A stretch of 42,425 bases of DNA from Viridibacillus soli (GTDB taxonomy: Bacteria > Bacillota > Bacilli > Bacillales_A > Planococcaceae). Below the pieces are notes generated by a model. The model saw only the letters and a program-made list of their open reading frames with translations, was not told the DNA's origin and made no database searches. Shown piece after piece: positions 34,351 through 42,340 of the stretch. A program made the translations under genes and the position numbers. The stretch covers positions 1 to 42,425 of the forward strand of contig NZ_JAEOAH010000048.1 in NCBI RefSeq assembly GCF_016612995.1, read 5' to 3'. The first letter of the stretch is position 1. Each line of letters begins with the position of its first letter.

Positions 34351-35021
34351 TCATAAACCTCAAGCCGGTACCCAAGCCCGCGCACCGTTTCGATACGGAA
34401 ATCAGGTGTAGTTGAGAACCGTTCGCGCAGGCGTTTAATATGTACATCTATCGTTCGATCATCCCCAGCATAATCAATACCCCAAATTTGATCGATCAAT
34501 TGCACACGCGTATAGACTTGTCCGGGTGTTCCGGCGAGCTTATAAAGTAATTCGAACTCCTTGAGCGGCAACGTGAGCGACTCCGTCCCTCTCATCACCT
34601 TATATGTCTGCCGATCAAGAATGACGTTGCCGAACTGGATCGTCTGCGTGGAGCCAAACCGGTATCGTTTCAGTAATGCCCTAACACGAGCCGTCAACTC
34701 CAACGGATCGAATGGTTTCGTCAAATAATCGTCCGTCCCCAGTTCGAACCCTTTCACTTTCTCCCATGTTTCGCCTCTCGCAGTCAGCATAAGTAACGGA
34801 AGATCAGGATTGGCTCTTCGGAGCTCCTTGCATAACGTCCAACCATCCATAATCGGCATCATAATATCGAGGACGACAAGATCGACTTGCTTCGAGGCAT
34901 AGACGGTCAGTGCTTCCTTGCCGTCCACAGCTTCGGCTGTTTCGAATCCGTCGTTGCGTAGAAATAAACAGACGAGTTCGCGAATGTTCGCATCGTCGTC
35001 AGCAACCAGTATAGTAGGCAT
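34347..35021 (-). CDS. OmpR/PhoB-type response regulator
   Basis: 224 aa. The receiver domain (1-118) has DDD, phospho-acceptor D52 in VVLDIMMPIMDG, T and K (YLTKPFDP). A C-terminal winged helix (about 130-222) has LPLKEFELLYKLAGTPGQVY, DRTIDVHIKRLRERF and RTVRGLGYRLE. First gene of the operon, with the kinase gene overlapping its stop. Its class binds 11-bp tandem repeats such as those found twice just downstream of the operon, so the two hydrolase genes are likely targets. Confidence 0.94.
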   Translation of the reverse strand: MPTILVADDDANIRELVCLFLRNDGFETAEAVDGKEALTVYASKQVDLVVLDIMMPIMDGWTLCKELRRANPDLPLLMLTARGETWEKVKGFELGTDDYLTKPFDPLELTARVRALLKRYRFGSTQTIQFGNVILDRQTYKVMRGTESLTLPLKEFELLYKLAGTPGQVYTRVQLIDQIWGIDYAGDDRTIDVHIKRLRERFSTTPDFRIETVRGLGYRLEVYE

Positions 35022-35491
35022 CTGTTCCCTCTTTCCCTGTTCTCTATCTATTAACCATTATACGATAATTAAAATTGAATTACCCTTATTCTTCCTATAA
35101 TCAAGGACAGGAACATCATTTAATGTAGCCTCGTTTGCTTATTCGATTACCGAAACGCTGAACATCCCTCAGAAGGCACTTGCTTTTTGAGATTAAAATT
35201 AAACGACTTTATTATTTCTATACAATTAATTATTAAGGTAGATTTCATTTTACTAGTCCACTATTGTTCATTAAATTACCCTTTTGTGAACAATGAAATA
35301 TTTTAAACTTAGACCTTAATTGCACCCCCTTGTCCTTTTACAACTTAATCGTGTCCTGCACAACTCGGTCGTACCCTAACGTGATTAAGTTAATCGCTTG
35401 GTATATATGTACAAAATCAATTACTAGAGATTTAGGGACAACTGAGTTGTAAGTACCTTCATCTCCGACAATATAAGATATTCCATCAGAA
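35022..35491. other. Gene-free interval with short tandem repeats
   Basis: No supported gene. At 35331-35370 two 20-bp units lie head to tail (TGTCCTTTTACAACTTAATC and GTGTCCTGCACAACTCGGTC), followed by a partial third; GGGACAACTGAGTTGTAAG at about 35435 is a related inverted unit. This may be transposon or phage debris. Confidence 0.4.
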
Positions 35492-35874
35492 CTAGATTAC
35501 TTTACAGCTTCCTTCACTTCGCGAAAATTCAAGTATTTTATCAGATTTTTCCTCATCTAATAAGAATATAATTTTATCCTCATCTACATAAGCTGGAGCA
35601 ATCAAGTTGTTTTTCCCTGCACATTTTTCCCCACTAATTGTATATTTTTCTTTCTGAACCTCATTTTCTTCCCAATTTTCAACACTAGTAAAATCATCTT
35701 TAATATTTATTTCCTTTAACGGAGATACATTTACAGTCTTTTTTTCAACTTTTTTAATGGCTGATTCAGGTTGTTCTTGAATTTCTCCCTTATTTAAATC
35801 AGTGTTTGTTGTACAAGCAGAACAAAACAATAATATCGATACTATGAGTAAAAAAATCGTTTTTTATTATACAT
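35492..35874 (-). pseudogene. Lipoprotein gene with a frameshift in the signal peptide
   Basis: A ribosome site (AAGGAG) and ATG at 35874 start MYNKKRFF, then stop after ten codons. One extra T in the run of seven T's would continue into LLIVSILLFCSAC, a complete lipoprotein signal with lipobox, joining the 112-aa frame that ends KSDKILEFSRSEGSCKVI. The mature part is Lys/Glu-rich. Either a recent inactivation, a switchable homopolymer tract or a sequencing error. Without the upstream part, a TTG at 35830 could start a cytoplasmic fragment. Confidence 0.6.
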
Positions 35875-35902
35875 ATGATTTAATACTCCTTATATAGATT
35901 AA

Positions 35903-35927
35903 CCCGCCTTAGACGAATCTAGGCGGG
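35903..35927 (-). terminator. Terminator after the frameshifted gene
   Basis: CCCGCCTTAGA and TCTAGGCGGG pair with one bulge around a short loop; it lies 12 bp after the stop at 35939. Confidence 0.6.
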
Positions 35928-35938
35928 CAGACTGGTAA

Positions 35939-36215
35939 TTACCAAAGGATTGCTTGGCGGAAATGTGCTTTATTTGCACTATATACTTCACTATAAGGAT
36001 GCCAAACATTTCCCAATGTTACACCTCTATTTCCCTGATCAAAAGGATCTGTTAAACGTACTTGAGCATTACTAGAAGTTTTTGTATCAACTCAGATACA
36101 TTTAAAATATGACCTTCAACTTGAATTAATTTGGGCAATTTATCTGTATCAAACTTACAAAAATCATTTTTTGTTGATTCAGTATACAATCTGTTCAGTT
36201 TGTTAATATCCCTAA
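35939..36215 (-). pseudogene. Frameshifted unknown gene, about 90 codons
   Basis: Two frames join into one protein-like text: NRLYTESTKNDFCKFDTDKL, then PKLIQVEGHILNVSELIQK; after a frame change KTSSNAQVRLTDPFDQGNRG, then VTLGNVWHPYSEVYSANKAH and a stop. No start or ribosome site is evident. No family is recognised. The terminator behind it supports a former gene. Confidence 0.5.
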
Positions 36216-36321
36216 ATATTTATATAATGTAATATATATGCAAATACAATTAACTTTTGCAGTATTTTTTTATGATTATGATAAGTTTTCATAGAATCCA
36301 AATTCACAGGAGGGCGGAATT

Positions 36322-36900
36322 TTGAAACTAATGAAATTAGCATTTACAGGATTCTTGATAATCGGATTGTTAATGGGATGTATGACGGAAAGCACCTCAC
36401 AACCAAAGGAAGAAACGAAGGATGAAACGAAGGATGAACAACCAGAAGTTAACAATTCGAAGATGTGGAAGGATGTTTCAACACCTGAAGGCTTTAATAA
36501 TTACGGAATCAAACCTACATTGAACGCTTGGATTACCTTTCACGCCGAAGATGTTGCGAAGACTGATGACGTGAAAGAATATCTTCCGAAGATAACTAGC
36601 TTAACTTTTGAGAACGACAGATATTTTAAGATTCAAGGTGAAGATTTTCAAAAGGATTTCGAAAATTTGCATTTGCTTGCAGCCATGATAAACCATTGTG
36701 TTTATGTAATTTCGGTACAGGACAAGAAAGGGATTGGAACAGCGGAAACTTACGACCAATTAAACAAGTCTTACAAATATTTCACCGAATTACTTCATGA
36801 TATCGACGTTGTAATAAATTACGACGGAAAGGGTGAAACTTTTGGGGTCACACACCAATTAGACGGAAAAAAGGTTGATAAATTGGAATCGACCTTTTAA
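36322..36900 (+). CDS. Lipoprotein of unknown function
   Basis: 192 aa starting at TTG with GGAGGGCGG 5 nt upstream; an in-frame ATG at codon 4 is the alternative. Lipoprotein signal LMKLAFTGFLIIGLLMGC (lipobox LMGC), then an acidic linker in which the codons for KDET are duplicated. A helical domain of about 140 residues follows (TFENDRYFKIQGEDFQKDFE, NHCVYVISVQDKKGIGTAET). No family is recognised. Confidence 0.75.
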   Translation: MKLMKLAFTGFLIIGLLMGCMTESTSQPKEETKDETKDEQPEVNNSKMWKDVSTPEGFNNYGIKPTLNAWITFHAEDVAKTDDVKEYLPKITSLTFENDRYFKIQGEDFQKDFENLHLLAAMINHCVYVISVQDKKGIGTAETYDQLNKSYKYFTELLHDIDVVINYDGKGETFGVTHQLDGKKVDKLESTF

Positions 36901-37103
36901 TTTCCCAAATAACTAGTTCCCAAATAATTTTTTTATCAATTTTAACTGAGCAACCTTTAAACTTATTGAATAATGAGCGCTTATCCAGAAGTTTAATATA
37001 GGGTAAATAGTATAATAAAATAAAACTAGACCTTATGTTTAGAGGATTTTAGTTTGATTATATATAATCAAACTTTATAATCAAACTTTTATTTGTATAT
37101 AAA
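36901..37103. repeat. Gene-free interval with AGTTTGATTA inverted repeats
   Basis: AGTTTGATTATATATAATCAAACT (37050-37073) is a perfect 24-bp palindrome, and TATAATCAAACTTTT follows at once as an extra half. No gene. Confidence 0.55.
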
Positions 37104-37147
37104 AATACATCCATTAAATCTTTATTGAGATAATGGATGTATTTTTT
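37104..37147 (+). terminator. Strong hairpin
   Basis: AATACATCCATTA and TAATGGATGTATT form a 13-bp perfect stem followed by TTTTATT. Confidence 0.8.
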
Positions 37148-37326
37148 ATTGTGGTGTTTTAATAAAGTTTGATAATTTTCTTATTCCACAATCGGGCCAG
37201 ATTATGGAGTGACTTTATTAATTGTTTCGTTAAGATTGTGAAGAAGTGTACTTATGCCAACGTGGCAGTTTAGTTGAATGGAAAATGTTATAATATTATT
37301 AAAATTAAGGGAATGGGGTTTGGGGA

Positions 37327-38187
37327 ATGAAGAGTATTAAAAGATTGATTCAAGTCATCTTAGCAAGTACATCAATCCTAATTCTTAGTGGATGTTTCTC
37401 TAAAGATGATCTGAATCAACCAATACAAGAATATTTAAAAACAAACTATGGAATACAAGATGAGTTTTCTATTATTAAGACAACTAATAATTGGTTTGAA
37501 GGTATTGACCATCAAACTTATATAGAAATGAAAAAGCCGTATCGTGCTTATCCGTCCCTAATGATTAAAAGAGATACTTTGAAAATTTTAAAAGAGGAAA
37601 GTAGTGATATCTATTTCGAACAATTCAAGGGTGCATATATTGAGCAACATCCAGAAGTAGTTCAAGTAATGAGACAGATCATAAAAAATTATGGGTTAGT
37701 AAAATATCCTAATAAAACTGTCCCAGAAGAAAATGGTCCTATTCGTATATTTCCTTACGATAACATGGAGTTTAATATAAATGATTCTCAAGAGCTACTT
37801 GATAATTTTAAAAAGACTCAAAAGATTGATACTATTGATCTTTTACCTACATTAATACCAAGTGACCCCCGACGTGAAAATTATAATAGCAGGTATGTGG
37901 GTGTGGTGAATTTTCTATTTGAATTTGATATAAATAAAAATAAACATCCTATTCCAAAGGCAAAGGATCTAATTGAGGACTTTCAAAAGAGTGGAGTATT
38001 AACAAAAGGTATATACAACATAGATATGTTAGTAGATGATTCAAATGCGGGATCGGAATATAATAATGTAGCTTTGTTTGAAGTTGATGAAAATGGTAAA
38101 TATACCGTAATTGCTACTCCTAAATATCATGATTTGCGTGATGCTTACTTTTATGGTGATTACGCAGCTAAAAAAAATATAAAATAG
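37327..38187 (+). CDS. Lipoprotein of unknown function, 286 aa
   Basis: Signal peptide IKRLIQVILASTSILILSGC with lipobox LSGC, so membrane-anchored outside. The mature chain is mixed alpha/beta with no catalytic signature (YLKTNYGIQDEFSIIKTTNN, NSRYVGVVNFLFEFDINKNK). It resembles Bacillus lipoproteins of the uncharacterised two-domain type. The ribosome site is unusual (GGGG 4 nt before ATG within a purine-rich run). Codons are AT-rich. Confidence 0.8.
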   Translation: MKSIKRLIQVILASTSILILSGCFSKDDLNQPIQEYLKTNYGIQDEFSIIKTTNNWFEGIDHQTYIEMKKPYRAYPSLMIKRDTLKILKEESSDIYFEQFKGAYIEQHPEVVQVMRQIIKNYGLVKYPNKTVPEENGPIRIFPYDNMEFNINDSQELLDNFKKTQKIDTIDLLPTLIPSDPRRENYNSRYVGVVNFLFEFDINKNKHPIPKAKDLIEDFQKSGVLTKGIYNIDMLVDDSNAGSEYNNVALFEVDENGKYTVIATPKYHDLRDAYFYGDYAAKKNIK

Positions 38188-38403
38188 AACTTTAGGTTTA
38201 ATTACTTAATTGGAATTGACCCAAAATACACGTGTTACTAGTCCTATTAGTAATAAAAATATTTACTTATATCGAGAAAAGCTCGAGACAGGAAAGGCGC
38301 ATGACATTGAATTATCACAAAGTCCAATCATACATTTAATTATATGGATTAAATAATTATTTTCCCCAAAAAACTATTGGGGATTTAAGGGGATAGAATG
38401 AAT
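38188..38403. other. Gene-free interval
   Basis: Only a small hairpin (CCCCAA/TTGGGG at about 38364-38383) that may end the lipoprotein transcript. Confidence 0.4.
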
Positions 38404-38436
38404 CTTCTTCAACTAATGATAAGTTAGTTAAAGAAG
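38404..38436. repeat. Intergenic inverted repeat, AACTAAC-like family
   Basis: CTTCTTCAACTAA-TGATAAG-TTAGTTAAAGAAG, a 13-bp stem with one mismatch. A nearby ACAATCGGGC box (about 38457) is shared with position 37187. Confidence 0.55.
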
Positions 38437-38529
38437 ACATGTGCTTATTATCTTCAACAATCGGGCGCGTTTATGAAGTAACGCTGTAGAAAATGAACTT
38501 TTTTATAATAAATAAACTAAAAAATGCTA

Positions 38530-38576
38530 AAGAGCATCTATTTTGATTAATCTTTTTTCAAAATGGATGCTTCTTA
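38530..38576. terminator. Hairpin downstream of the GmtX-like gene
   Basis: AAGAGCATCTATTTTGA and TCAAAATGGATGCTTCTT form an imperfect 16-bp stem; T-rich sequence on the minus strand. Confidence 0.55.
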
Positions 38577-38635
38577 TTAACCTTAGTGTAAGGATTTACG
38601 AGGTGTTTTTGTTCAAACTTATTTTAAAGCTAAAT

Positions 38636-39505
38636 TTATATTTCATTAAGAATTTTTTGTATAGCCGTTACATATCCAGCCTTATATATCTGAATCCCGT
38701 TTTCTTTAACTCTGCCATAATTATCGGTAGTCCATCCCTGATGGTTCATAAATTCGTTTGATATGGTATTTCTAAGAGCATCTATTTCGGTATCTGTCAG
38801 TTTATAAGAAGGCTCGACTATAACAACATCCTTATTTTTGCTAAGATTGTTTATAGGACGCATATCAATCGTAAAGGTTGTTTGTTCTTTAAGCAGAGAG
38901 TTTTCTCTTTTGAGCTTTTTATTTTCTGCCATAAGCATACCCACCAATGCTTTTGTTGTTGGTTCGGAGATACTTGCTAAGATATCATCGTTTATGGTTG
39001 TTTTCTTTTCTTTTTTAGGCTTTTTAGTGGTAGTTTTATAGTATTCAGCCCACTGTCTTATCAAAACTCTGTAATCCTCGGCATTTTTGTTTCTAAGAGC
39101 CTGTTCACTTGGTCCGCCATCATCTGCTATCAGTCTGGCTATAGTACCAATGGAAAAATCTTTTATGTCAGACTCTGCCTGTTTTTTACAGGCGTTATGT
39201 ATGAGTTCTAATGTTTTCTTTTTCCTTGTAGAAGCGTTCTCATAAAACTTTGAGAACAGTTCATCTGGATTTATTTCCATCATATTTCCTCCTATACATA
39301 AATTATTCTTAATCATTAGTAGAACTATTATATTGGTAATAAATTTCTGTTTAAAAGCTTCGTTTTTAATGAAATTTCGGAGCCATCTCATAACAGTAGA
39401 ATGTTGAACACCATATTCTCGCTCAATATCCATTGATGATTTGCCTTCGCAAAGTTCTTCAATCATTTTATACTTAAAATCATTCTCATAACTTATTCTC
39501 CCCAT
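38636..39505 (-). CDS. GmtX-like mobile-element protein with an N-terminal helix-turn-helix
   Basis: 289 aa. Its ATG follows the stop of the recombinase gene without a gap, and AGGAGG sits in the end of that gene. Residues 1-55 form a transposase-type helix-turn-helix (YENDFKYKMIEELCEGKSSM, YGVQHSTVMRWLRNF). Then comes a linker, and from residue 75 the GmtX-like part: INPDELFSKFYENASTRKKK, DFSIGTIARLIADDGGPSEQ, a coiled coil (AENKKLKRENSLLKEQ) and the C-terminal GWTTDNYGRVKENGIQIYKA. A second ribosome site (AGGAGG) precedes an in-frame ATG at 39283, so a 215-aa form is likely too. GmtX accompanies GmtY and GmtZ in gamma-mobile-trio islands; the third gene is absent here. Confidence 0.72.
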   Translation of the reverse strand: MGRISYENDFKYKMIEELCEGKSSMDIEREYGVQHSTVMRWLRNFIKNEAFKQKFITNIIVLLMIKNNLCIGGNMMEINPDELFSKFYENASTRKKKTLELIHNACKKQAESDIKDFSIGTIARLIADDGGPSEQALRNKNAEDYRVLIRQWAEYYKTTTKKPKKEKKTTINDDILASISEPTTKALVGMLMAENKKLKRENSLLKEQTTFTIDMRPINNLSKNKDVVIVEPSYKLTDTEIDALRNTISNEFMNHQGWTTDNYGRVKENGIQIYKAGYVTAIQKILNEI

Positions 39506-40993
39506 TTATTCCCTCCTATATCTGTATCTGTTCTGCTGTTTAGTTTCTTCATTCATCCATTCATCAATTTCAGTATGCATTGGAAGTACACAACCATTAT
39601 CCAAAGAAGCAGTGGCATTATTTAGTGAAGCTGTAACATCTGCAACTGTTGGCTCTGTGTATACTTTCTGAGAATTTATAGATTTATGGTGCATAGCAAT
39701 TTGTATGATGCGTTCAGGTATTTTGGCATTTTTAAGTCTTTGACCATATGCGTGTCTATGTCCGTGTGGAGTAGTTCCATCTTTTTTTCCGACTGTCAAA
39801 TCAATCTTTTCAACTGCTTTTTCGTGAGACTCCCTCTGAGTCCTAAGTGGCATCATTTCTCCTAGTGTTTTAGGAGAATGTGAGACAAAGGCAAATGGGT
39901 GAGTATCCTTAATGCCATCTCTTAACCTTTTTGCCATATACATTTTCCATACATACATAAAGATGTATCCCCATTCCTTTGAAAACCAGTAAATATGCAT
40001 ATATTTATCTTCATCATTATCAAGCCTTGGCTCTTTCCACCCTGCAAATCGTTTGTCCTGTCCAGAATACATATTGCGTGGGAGTAAACCATATTTTAAC
40101 AGAAGATAGCTTTCTCTGTCTGTAATATATTTACCAGTAGTAGGATTCTTGAAATCCTGTGGGGGTCTTCCTTCGCTTGGATGATAGATTCGTACCACAG
40201 CAAGATTAGAGTCTTCAGGATCAGGGAAGACGTCCTGTACCCATAGATGAAATACTTCACTATGTCTAAGTCCACCGCCGTGCATCAGTATAGTAATGGC
40301 AATATCACGCCAGTTATAACGGTCAACAAGGTCTAATTCATAGTTCTTTCTTGTATTTTTAAACCCTTCCCATAGGAGGTTATTTGCTTTATATTCGGGG
40401 AAGGCTTTTGTATCTCCTTTTGGTGAGTATGGACTTCTTCTTCTAACAGTATTACGAGCTAATTTTGCAGTTTCAGCGATTTTATGAACATTATTTAGAT
40501 GCCCTAGAAATGAGTTTTGACTTTTGTTTATCTGTGCCATCCAGTTAAGTCGTTCTTCATATCTTGTGGCTTTTCTCCAAGGATTTAATTGAACAGCTCC
40601 ATATTCTTCATATAACCAATCTGAAAACCCATTTAAGGCAGATAAAAGCATATTCGCTGTTTCAACTCTTTTTGGTAACCAATAAAGTCTCGATGGGTCT
40701 AACCCTTCTTCATTTATTGTTCCTGAATAAACAGACTCCGTAAATGTATCAAAGAATTCTTTTGGGGAAGAATAATAATTCTGATTAGCTTCCATATAAT
40801 CAAGCAATAGTCCAACAGCTTGTACTAACTTCTTATGCCAACTTCTGCTTTTACTATGATTCTTTATTTGATATCTATGTAATTGTTCAAAAAGCATCGT
40901 CTCTCCATTATGCTCAACTAGAAGAGTAGGAAAATCTATGCTCCTTCCTGTATTATCCCTATATGTTTTAGAAGATATCTGAACGTATCTCAT
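39506..40993 (-). CDS. GmtY-like tyrosine recombinase
   Basis: 495 aa, longer than phage integrases. A large N-terminal DNA-binding part (1-215) is followed by a catalytic domain with R243 (GGGLRHSEVFHLW), the TPHGHRHAYGQRL box (H410, R413), H435 (MHHKSI) and nucleophile Y445 (SQKVYTEP), then a C-terminal tail. The HGHRHAYGQRL signature and the following GmtX-like gene point to the gamma-mobile-trio recombinase GmtY. All catalytic residues are intact. Ribosome site AGGGGGA, 6-7 nt before ATG. A terminator-like hairpin lies in its leader. Confidence 0.8.
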   Translation of the reverse strand: MRYVQISSKTYRDNTGRSIDFPTLLVEHNGETMLFEQLHRYQIKNHSKSRSWHKKLVQAVGLLLDYMEANQNYYSSPKEFFDTFTESVYSGTINEEGLDPSRLYWLPKRVETANMLLSALNGFSDWLYEEYGAVQLNPWRKATRYEERLNWMAQINKSQNSFLGHLNNVHKIAETAKLARNTVRRRSPYSPKGDTKAFPEYKANNLLWEGFKNTRKNYELDLVDRYNWRDIAITILMHGGGLRHSEVFHLWVQDVFPDPEDSNLAVVRIYHPSEGRPPQDFKNPTTGKYITDRESYLLLKYGLLPRNMYSGQDKRFAGWKEPRLDNDEDKYMHIYWFSKEWGYIFMYVWKMYMAKRLRDGIKDTHPFAFVSHSPKTLGEMMPLRTQRESHEKAVEKIDLTVGKKDGTTPHGHRHAYGQRLKNAKIPERIIQIAMHHKSINSQKVYTEPTVADVTASLNNATASLDNGCVLPMHTEIDEWMNEETKQQNRYRYRRE

Positions 40994-41030
40994 ATATATC
41001 CCCCTATACCAATATATATAACTACAATAA

Positions 41031-41065
41031 AAAAGGTACTACATCATTAAAATGTAATACCTTTT
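41031..41065 (-). promoter_or_regulatory. Terminator-like hairpin in the recombinase leader
   Basis: AAAAGGTATTACAT and ATGTAGTACCTTTT form a 13-bp stem with one mismatch, followed on the minus strand by TTTTTTATTG, then the ribosome site 20-30 nt later. It could block read-through into the recombinase gene or act as an attenuator. Confidence 0.55.
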
Positions 41066-41147
41066 AATAGTTTGATTATAAATATTTCACCCTAGATAAA
41101 GAAAGAGGATAAGCGTTTTTTTTATTGATATTATTGAACTAAGGAAT

Positions 41148-41287
41148 TGTTTTATATAAATTTGAATTAGGTGAAATAGAAATAACTATAAATATATTCT
41201 TGGATTTTTTTAAAAAAGAAGCAGATATTCAATATACATTAAAAGAAACTCTAAAAAAATTCAACTCCGAATACCCGTTATTTTAAT
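41148..41287 (+). pseudogene. Short coding remnant, unknown
   Basis: An open frame of 46 codons without start or ribosome site reads GIVLYKFELGEIEITINIFL, then FKKEADIQYTLKETLKKFNS. The composition is protein-like; no family is recognised. It probably represents the end of a lost gene. Confidence 0.3.
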
Positions 41288-41402
41288 AGTGTTTTCTTAG
41301 ACTTTCTATCTACTTTTTTATTACTTATTATATACTTTCCTTTTTCGTTTTATTGTTAATCTTAACTTGTAAGATAATAAAACAAATTAGGAGGAATTAT
41401 TT

Positions 41403-41747
41403 ATGGCAAACTATTCTTGTACAGTGCATACTCTCCCTACTCCCCAGTATGCTATGCGTTTAGAAGTATGTACCAGTGACGACACGACGGACGTTAATTT
41501 AACACTAACACAGGACGATCCAAACGCTGGTTATGTAAATAACTACACAGCAACTCTTCAACGTGCGAACAAAAACGAAGCATGGGCTGAAGATGTAATG
41601 TCAAAAAGCGGTGTACTAAAATCTAGTAGCACCTCAAATGCCAAATCTAATGTGACATTTGGTAATATTGCGAAGAAAGGTTTACCAGTGCGTGTGAAAG
41701 TAAAAACAGATTTCGGAACGTACTATTCAAACACTTGGATTCGTTAA
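41403..41747 (+). CDS. Unknown small beta-rich protein, 114 aa
   Basis: No signal peptide, membrane span or known motif. Begins MANYSCTVHTLPTPQYAMRL; rich in Thr, Asn and Ser, with alternating strands (DVNLTLTQDDPN, NNYTATLQRANK), ending FGTYYSNTWIR, like a single beta-sandwich. Excellent ribosome site (AGGAGG, 8 nt before ATG). G+C and codon use are higher than in the AT-rich DNA around it, suggesting separate origin or high expression. A terminator-like hairpin follows. Confidence 0.7.
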   Translation: MANYSCTVHTLPTPQYAMRLEVCTSDDTTDVNLTLTQDDPNAGYVNNYTATLQRANKNEAWAEDVMSKSGVLKSSSTSNAKSNVTFGNIAKKGLPVRVKVKTDFGTYYSNTWIR

Positions 41748-41817
41748 TATCTTGAAAAAGCAACAATCCTTTTGAAATGAATCCAAAGTTTAGACAAATT
41801 ATTTATACAGCTCTATT

Positions 41818-41850
41818 GGCTTTATTCCGGGCTAAGGCCTTTTGTGTTTT
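41818..41850 (+). terminator. Hairpin after the 114-aa gene
   Basis: GGCTTTA and TAAGGCC form a 7-bp stem with one mismatch, followed by TTTTGTGTTTT. Confidence 0.5.
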
Positions 41851-41960
41851 ACGTTAGTTCGTTTATGATTGTAGTAATGAAGATATTGCTCAAGTTCTTG
41901 TTTAAGTGCATCATATTTTCAAGTTTTTGAATGTAAACGCGACTCAAAATCAAACGTACG
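41832..41960 (-). pseudogene. IS3-family OrfB C-terminal scrap
   Basis: Minus strand reads KYDALKQELEQYLHYYNHKR then TNVKHKRP and a stop; this is the QELEQYIxYYNxxR end of IS3/IS150-type transposases. Earlier residues are broken by stops and no IS end was found. Confidence 0.65.
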
Positions 41961-42107
41961 TTCGAATACCTATACCCAATATTAGTATATACTGTGAGCT
42001 ATAGCGCTAATATGATTATCTCTTTCACTTTAAATTCGGTCCTTAGTTCGAACACTACTTGCACTTTGTCTTTCGTTGTAATGTTTCATTTTCTAGGACT
42101 ATTGTAT

Positions 42108-42278
42108 TCAAATTCCTGTCCATTTTTTGAAATACCTACACTCTACATACTTCATTTCAACGTCATTCAATTCTTTGAATGCATCTTCTATATTTTCGAA
42201 ACTAATGCCAATCCGATTTGCTACCAGAAACAACAGGAATTAAAGCAACATCATAAATACTAATTTCCATTTAATCAT
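42108..42278 (-). pseudogene. Small signal-anchored protein with an in-frame stop
   Basis: MIKWKLVFMMLL, a TAA, then FLLFLVANRIGISFENIEDA and FKELNDVEMKYVECRYFKKW before the final stop. A TTA-to-TAA change in the membrane segment would explain it. GGGG lies close to the ATG. An alternative frame from the next ATG gives a 22-codon peptide. No family is recognised. Confidence 0.45.
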
Positions 42279-42340
42279 CACCCCTTTTGTAATACTACTT
42301 GTTGATTGAATAATGATTTTAGAGAAATGGAGAAAAGTAA

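Noticed and set aside
41994-42263. 89-codon plus-strand open frame
   Set aside because: It is the complement of the broken small gene at 42108-42278, lacks a ribosome site and has a low-complexity hydrophobic composition.
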